Assembly (NCBI GenBank): GCA_022495005.1
Contig: JAGYXB010000056.1
Location: 310,001 to 374,000, forward strand
DNA from: Rhyacophila brunnea
Lineage: Eukaryota > Arthropoda > Insecta > Trichoptera > Rhyacophilidae
Reading direction: 5' to 3'
Length of the DNA: 64,000 bases
Both the position numbers and the translations under genes were made by a program. Position 1 is the stretch's first letter, and every line of letters starts with the position of its first letter. Of the stretch, positions 57,980-64,000 are shown piece by piece. The notes under the pieces were generated by a model, which made no database searches, was not told the origin of the DNA, and saw only the letters and a list, made by a program, of their open reading frames with translations.

Positions 57980-58225
57980 GAAGTTAGGGTAACTCTGGCA
58001 GTCCGACCACACTGCAACTCCTGCCACACCAGGTACTTTTAGTGTACAAGAAAGAGAAAAGGGAGGATTGAAAGACCAAAGCTGCGGTGGATAGACTGTG
58101 TAGGTCGTAGGAAGACATATCATCTATAAAGGCTAAGGCGGTGAAGGGAACTTACAGCAGGCATAGGGGGGTGGACACGTTTCCTTGAAGCGGTCAGGGC
58201 CCACATTGGATTGTAGTACCAATAA
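57980..58225 (+). pseudogene. LINE ORF tail relic
   Basis: KREKGRIERPKLRWIDCVGR, then after a frame break GWTRFLEAVRAHIGL, matches the 'GRPKLRWxD..(R)WRxxLExAxxHxGL' end of RTE-like LINE proteins. Ends in AATGATGATGATAA, a typical tail. Broken by stops and frameshifts. Confidence 0.6.
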
Positions 58226-60544
58226 TGATGATAAAATCCCTAAATAAACTGGCCACCTTACCAGTCGTATTGCAATAGCAACGTACCTACGTACAATGTA
58301 TTATAATGGGTATGAGGCAATATTTAAGCGTACGCCCCCGCAAACGCACTACTATAACAGGACAACAATGCTGTAAACACGTAAATTCGGATTTTCAATA
58401 ATTACCCTTCTAGTTATTTAGACGGAGCAAAATTTTCAGCTATATATCTGTATTTTTGTCTGCTTACGAAATAACAATATCTGGATGACAGATGAATACG
58501 AACATTAATAATATGATATGTCCATTAATTATTAAATCACTGCATTATTAAACAGTGAATAGTGAATAATAGAACAATCTGAAGAAGATAATGAATTGAG
58601 CCACATACCTATTCAGTTTAGACACGTCGCTCAATCATAATACCATAGACATCACATATTATTAAATAGTTCGGAATATATTCCTCAGGATATAAAACAA
58701 ATCCCCAATACTTCCTTTTAATCATTTTTTCCTTTAACAAACAAAAAATGTCCACCTTCTATTATGCATGATTACAACATTACAATGTTTGATAGAATTT
58801 GAATCTGCTTTACTCAATCTGTACTTATATGTTATAATATTTTACAGGGCTCATATAAAAGGTGTGTAAGCTCACACTGATCCGGCAGACATAATAACTT
58901 GCTTCGCAACAAATAATAAGAATCGGAAAAATAAAACTGGTACAAAAAAATATCACCGGTAATATTATAGCATTAGCGCATTGTTCGATTAAATGGCCGG
59001 TATCCACGGTTAAAAATGTATTGATGCATGACAGACAAAAAAAAAGATCTAAAACCCTCGCACAGACTCGCCGAACAAAAACCAATTTCGATGGGAATGG
59101 AAAAAGCTGTGCCAACTTTCAATAGGACAGATGTTTTATTGTGGCTTTTGAAAGGACATAAAAAACGCCCCAGCCGCAACAAATAATAATAATAAAAAAC
59201 GCTGAATTCGATATGTAATTTTGAAGGATTCTTTCTCAGAGGAATAAAAGAACATATTTTTATTAACCTTTCCACTGCTAAGGATTCTGCTTTCAACTTT
59301 GAACAAAAAAATGTAATGCGAAGTCCAGACCAAGATACATTATTATGTACGCGTACAAATGAACATGTTACGAACACTGGTAACAAAGTAACAAACATAG
59401 TCTTTATCACAGATGAGAATATTTACGATGAAGATTAACAAAAAAATCATATTTTTCTGATTAGCCCAGTCAAGCAGACGCTAGAGCGATCCACGAGGCG
59501 GCAGTCGCCTCAGAAACAAGCTCAATAGTTGAATATAAATAAAAAAGGGGGTAAATAGCAAAAATCAGATCGTTTTTTAAAAACTGTTAGTTGGTACATG
59601 TTACAAGAGTGTTGTGTACCTAAAACATACAGTCAAATCCGTAGTGGTTACTATATTTTCCAAATAAACATTGTCACAAAACTAAAAAAACAAACCAACT
59701 GCAGATAACTAATCGCGATGATTTAAGAATGCTCCTGACAAAGCCAGAGCCGAAGATAGTACATTGGTAACACCGCACCATGTTCATCTATCTCATTTGG
59801 ATTATTTTTCTGTGTTGTGGGTGTTACAATGGTTAATTTTAATAAATAACTTTATAATTTAAACATCAAGGTAACTATATATCTTATTTATCTCTTTCTG
59901 TTTGTTCGCTCGATGAAAGTATAGGTACCTAGTAGTAGGAGGCCTAAAATATATTTTTTCAAAAAAGGGCAGTGAGTTAGATAAGTTTGGGAATCTACAG
60001 TTTGTCCCAATATTATTAATTTCGACTCACAGAAGATATTGTTTGACTGCAGCCAACAATTAGTGCTGGGTGTCGTCAACTACTGTACTGGAGCCTTAGA
60101 TTAACTGGAGCACTGGAGAACAACCGAGCACCGAATAAAAATGAGAAATATACTTTACGTCTGAGGCCGATACACAGATATAAAGAAGCCACAATAATAG
60201 CACGATAGGTAAGAGAAAAAATTTATTATTGTAAATAAGCGATAAATGTTTACAATTTACATGGAATGACAATAACAGTCCAGTAGTCCCACAATAATGT
60301 ATGAAACGACTAGTAAAATTAAATATTTAAAAGATACATTTGACGCCAAAATTATAGGTATGAATGTTTAATCCACATTTCGATGGTTTAATGTAGATAA
60401 AGACGATCATATATAATATATTGTTATCTACAACAGAAGCCAGTCCGCGATAATAAAAAAGTAGATAACAAATTTTATATGATATAGGTAAATAATTGAG
60501 ATTCATAAAATTTTAAGAGATTTTAGTCGTGTCGTGGAAAGGTT

Positions 60545-60690
60545 AATGTTAATCCCGAGCAAGAAGAGAATAGAAAAGGAAAACAGCAGATGACGTGGAT
60601 GGAGAAGCATAAAAAAACACAAGGCAGTGTCGGGAATGGAGGGGAGCTATGATGCAACAGGTGGTTGGTTGTTGTGCCGTTTATCAAAAG
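60545..60690 (+). pseudogene. LINE ORF tail relic, frameshifted
   Basis: KGKQQMTWMEKHKKTQGSV in one frame continues as QCREWRGAMMQQVVG in another, together matching 'GKRRxxWxD..DRxxWRxMVxxVVG'. A single frameshift separates the two. Only the last about 45 codons remain. Confidence 0.5.
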
Positions 60691-61011
60691 GGACTCACAT
60701 TTTTTTTACAGAGAAGCATGAACACAAGAAAATGGACGTTTTACCAGAGGTTAAACAGGCAAATAAAATATTCTAAATTTCAATTCAACTACTATGATTA
60801 GATAAAGGTACCCATTATTTCTCCCTGTAGGTATACTGTGTATAGTGTTTCTGTATACTCTCGGCGGGTCTGTCGTAACGCTAAGATAGTATTATTTTAT
60901 AGTAAATAGAATCACCAATACCTATTACAAATTTACCAGATTGTTACTAAAATCATTTCGCTGTTTGTGATTTTCAACTATTCAACTTTTTGACAAAGGG
61001 GGAATTAAAAT

Positions 61012-61110
61012 CAGAGCTTCGAACCGGAACTGAACCGGAAAACCCTTTATTTTTGTCGGAACGAAAACCGGAACCGAAACGGAAAAAAATAATCGTTTTG
61101 ATGATAAAAG
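61012..61110 (+). mobile_element. Possible hAT-type end with ACCGGAA repeats
   Basis: CAGAGCTTCGAACCGGAACT followed by repeated ACCGGAA/GAACCGGAA words. The style is that of a hAT terminus with subterminal repeats. Right end not located. Confidence 0.35.
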
Positions 61111-61799
61111 AGCATACAGCCTCTCCGTCACAATCTAAAAAGACACAAAAAGACCGATGAGAAACATGTTCTGCAAAAATATCATTGACCAATATTGATC
61201 GCATATTTATTGGGTACAATTAATTACTTAATGTTGATTTTCGAAAAAATATTAACTGATTATCTTTTCGGGTATAACACGAATCAAACTGCACAGGGCG
61301 GAGTGGATGGAGTTCTCTCTGATGAGCTCGAGACAAGTCAAATACTGATCCCTAATATCGAAAACATTCAAACAATCTCTTTATCATTGATATGCCGCGT
61401 TATGTTTGAATGATTGACAAATGATTCGCGCAATTTGGCCGCTTTTATCCGTTCTTTACTAAATCCATAGGTAACAAATCTTAAAAAATGCATTTTATCT
61501 CATTTTTATTTTTAAACTTTAAACTTAAGAATTATATTATTTACTTACCATAAGAAAACGAAAAAAAAATGTAAATCTGACTTAACATTCGTGAGCTAAA
61601 GATATACCTACTAAGAAACGTATACCTACATTTTGAATAATAGTAATACAATATAATATAGGTATGAAGAGTACATTCGTTTCCTATGCCCATATAGGTA
61701 TGTTGGTATCTTTCACACCTTATCGATATCGCGACCGTGCCTCGCTTCCAGCCGAAGAAAAATAATGACTCGATGTGGGTACATAAATCGAACATAATA

Positions 61800-62045
61800 T
61801 CGAGAGGGGGCTCCCGAGGGGTGATCCCTGAGCTGACGCTGCGCCGGGCTCCCCTCTTGCGCCAAACTTGGCCGGCGGCGGATGCACAAAAATTGCAGAG
61901 CAGGAACGGAGAGCGGAGGGGGGGGGGAGAAACGTCACCTGCCCGTCGACGAACAAAGAAGGCTGCCGGAGCGGAATGACGTCACCGGCGCGACTAGCGA
62001 CCACCCGCACACACCCGCACACACCCCGCGATGCAATGCACTACG
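61800..62045. promoter_or_regulatory. CpG-rich promoter candidate 2 with a CRE
   Basis: GC-rich block with dense CpG and a perfect TGACGTCA (61977-61984), plus ACGTCACC words nearby (61932). On the minus strand a donor-like GGCAG|GTGACG lies downstream of the CRE, compatible with a leader exon of tai. Without transcripts this is inference. Confidence 0.35.
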
Positions 62046-63018
62046 CGCTGCCAACAACATCGCCGAGGAAAATTATTATTGGCTAATATATTTTCAGGGA
62101 ACGAACCTGCCCATAGACATTTGGGCCTGCTATTACAAATGCACAGTAAACACGTGAATGTAATTGAAAAAATTACTCATTACAATAAGTGCGATCGTTG
62201 CGAAAAGGGCTTAATGCATTGGACCTATCATACATGTCCACATTAATATTGAAATTCACTTAATATAGATTTTCCATCATCGACATACGAACGGGTAAAC
62301 AAACAAACATTATAATATATCAACAATTCCCTGTTCTCAAGAACATAAGACACTAAGGATAGGCCATCCAGCAGTCGACCGAGAATCGGACAATTATATC
62401 TGTGAGCAACAGTATGAAAAGGAGATAAGCCTAAAATTACTGCTATCCAGGAGAGTCAAAAAGAGAATTTCATGTGAATGTTAATTTATATATTCCCAAG
62501 TTATTTAATTAATTCACCATCGTTGATTCGACTCTTTTTACATACATGGATAATATTATGAATTGTGGTTAATTTGGCAAATAATTATTTTTCGGTATCT
62601 CCCTTTCATTGCACACAGATAGATATACCTACGTGATGACATGAAAGGACATGATATTTATTGAATACTTAACCTGCATAGAGGAAAATAATCAGTGGTA
62701 AAAAATATTCAAATATCGACCACTCTGCTCAGACAGACGATATAAAATTATCAAAAATAGTTAAGAGGACGTTCTACAGAAATGGCCTTGAGAATTGAAA
62801 ATATGAATTTTTAACATGTGGTCCATAATATCTGGTCTACTAGTTAATATAAAAAGGTCGTGTCAAAGTTGTTTGTGTTAATAAATTTGCTCTGTGACTG
62901 ATCCGACTCATATTTCACATTTATTTCATCAGGGCTGTCGAAGACATAAATCATAATATATATTTATAATTTAAAATTTTTATTTATAATATATATTATT
63001 TAAGTTTTGTGCATCTAA

Positions 63019-63165
63019 TGCCGGGTCCACACTGGCAACAAGTTAATTTGCTGGCAACCTCGTTAGATTTTACGATAATTATTGTAAAATTTCTTAAGCA
63101 ATTATGGTAAGTATCGTAAAATTTAATGAGGTTGCCAGCAACTTGTTGCCAGTGTGGAAATGGCT
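63019..63165. mobile_element. TAA-flanked MITE (TGCCGGGTCC family), copy 2
   Basis: Starts TGCCGGGTCCACACTGGCAA; the right end reads, inverted, AGCCATTTCCACACTGGCAA. TAA flanks at 63016-63018 and 63166-63168. The right arm is more diverged than in copy 1, and the centre differs (an extra TTGCTGGCAACC-type block). Confidence 0.8.
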
Positions 63166-64000
63166 TAATATCCACTGTGGTTCACGTAGTGGCATGGACC
63201 TGGGGTTAGCTAATTCAGGAAGTCAACACCCATGATAGAATTTTTTCCAGTTTTGGTTGCATTATATTCCAAAACTCTTCTGTAAAAATCGTTTCCGAGT
63301 TTATAAATGGAAATTTCTCGGTGTACATAGTAAACAAACCTACGAATAAAAAAAGACATAAAGGAACATACTGATTCATCGCAGTAAAATCTGGTAATCA
63401 AATTCGCCATTTTGAAAAGCGACGATTTTGCGTAAACAAATATCACGTGGTCTGTACGTGTGCGGCAAACTTCGAATGTGTTTGTAATTTTGTGCAAAGT
63501 GCGAATGTAATGTTTTCAAATAATTGATATGGATTAATTATACCATCGTATTATTTTCTCGAAATCATAACATACTATAATAGTATTTGAGTATCAACCT
63601 ATGTTCAATTTGAATTGGGTTATAATAATAATATACCCGTATATATATCAATAGTATGTTTGCTACAAAATCCACCCAAGTTATCAGTACGTACTTGCAC
63701 AGGTTTGATTAAAAACCATGATGAAATTAACATTTAAAAAATATGAATGCTTAATATTATTTTGACAGCCCTGTTTTCTGATCGGCTTCATCTCGCAGGT
63801 GTTCATAAAATAATAATAATTCTCCGCGCGGCAGAAATTATCAGTAATAATAATAATATTTCTTGAAATGATGATTAGTGATTTTTGCGAAAAGATCGAT
63901 TTAAATTGACGTAGTTACGACGCCGAGGTCCTTTTTATACTGAATTATATTTGAACGGCGGCCTCTTCAGCGGGCCCTTAATATTGACGATTATCTGAAT

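Larger units (their letters stand above)
29980..64000. other. Upstream 34 kb: probable 5' intron/intergenic region of tai
   Basis: No exon with a convincing protein motif other than LINE relics was found. Because exon 1 in this window is internal, at least one upstream (leader or start) exon must lie here or further right on the minus strand. Stretches not listed separately are AT-rich and show nothing I can name. Confidence 0.5.

Noticed and set aside
61720..62246. Overlapping ORFs on both strands of the 61.9 kb GC-rich block
   Set aside because: High GC lowers stop frequency. No frame shows a recognisable domain.
1..64000. CRISPR arrays, bacterial operons or riboswitches
   Set aside because: No regularly spaced short direct repeats with unique spacers, and the gene is spliced; the window is eukaryotic.

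Overview
This window is eukaryotic nuclear DNA, most likely from an insect. It is AT-rich and dense in small transposons, with spliced coding exons bounded by GT..AG. The dense TAGGTACC and ATAATATTAT words and the repeat mix suggest a hemipteran (aphid-like Sternorrhyncha), but I cannot fix the order from the sequence alone.

The only protein-coding gene I can support is on the minus strand. It is taiman (tai), the insect p160/SRC steroid-receptor coactivator, a bHLH-PAS protein. Fifteen exons between 29979 and 684 join in one frame, and every junction phase was checked arithmetically. From the first ATG (29924) they give about 1,374 codons and the 3' end lies beyond base 1. In order the protein shows a bHLH (exons 1-2), PAS-A (exon 3), a poorly conserved PAS-B region (exons 3-4), six LXXLL receptor boxes (exons 5-7), a CBP/p300-binding AD1-like helix (exon 9), the conserved MAINAIQKSLMQCE segment (exon 10), a long polyglutamine tract with 16 uninterrupted CAG codons (exon 11), and Gly/Pro/His-rich C-terminal exons. 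The NR boxes contact nuclear receptors (EcR/USP by family knowledge), PAS pairs with Met in the juvenile-hormone receptor, and the C-terminal half recruits acetyltransferases.

Regions: 1-30 kb is the tai body. Its introns hold a foldback element, tRNA-derived SINE copies, TA-flanked MITEs, a pogo/Tigger-like element, a possible 2.6 kb inverted-repeat element, a hAT-like element, a twin-primed LINE fragment, and a foldback with a telomere-like TTAGG core. From 30 to 64 kb I find no convincing gene. It is probably the 5' intron/upstream region of tai, with two CpG-rich promoter candidates (about 54.5 kb and 61.9 kb), a fairly intact but dead RTE-like reverse transcriptase (51.86-52.89 kb), several LINE tails, hAT ends and MITEs. 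The exon-1 frame stays open upstream of its ATG through the splice acceptor, so an upstream exon that may carry an alternative start should lie in this 34 kb or beyond.
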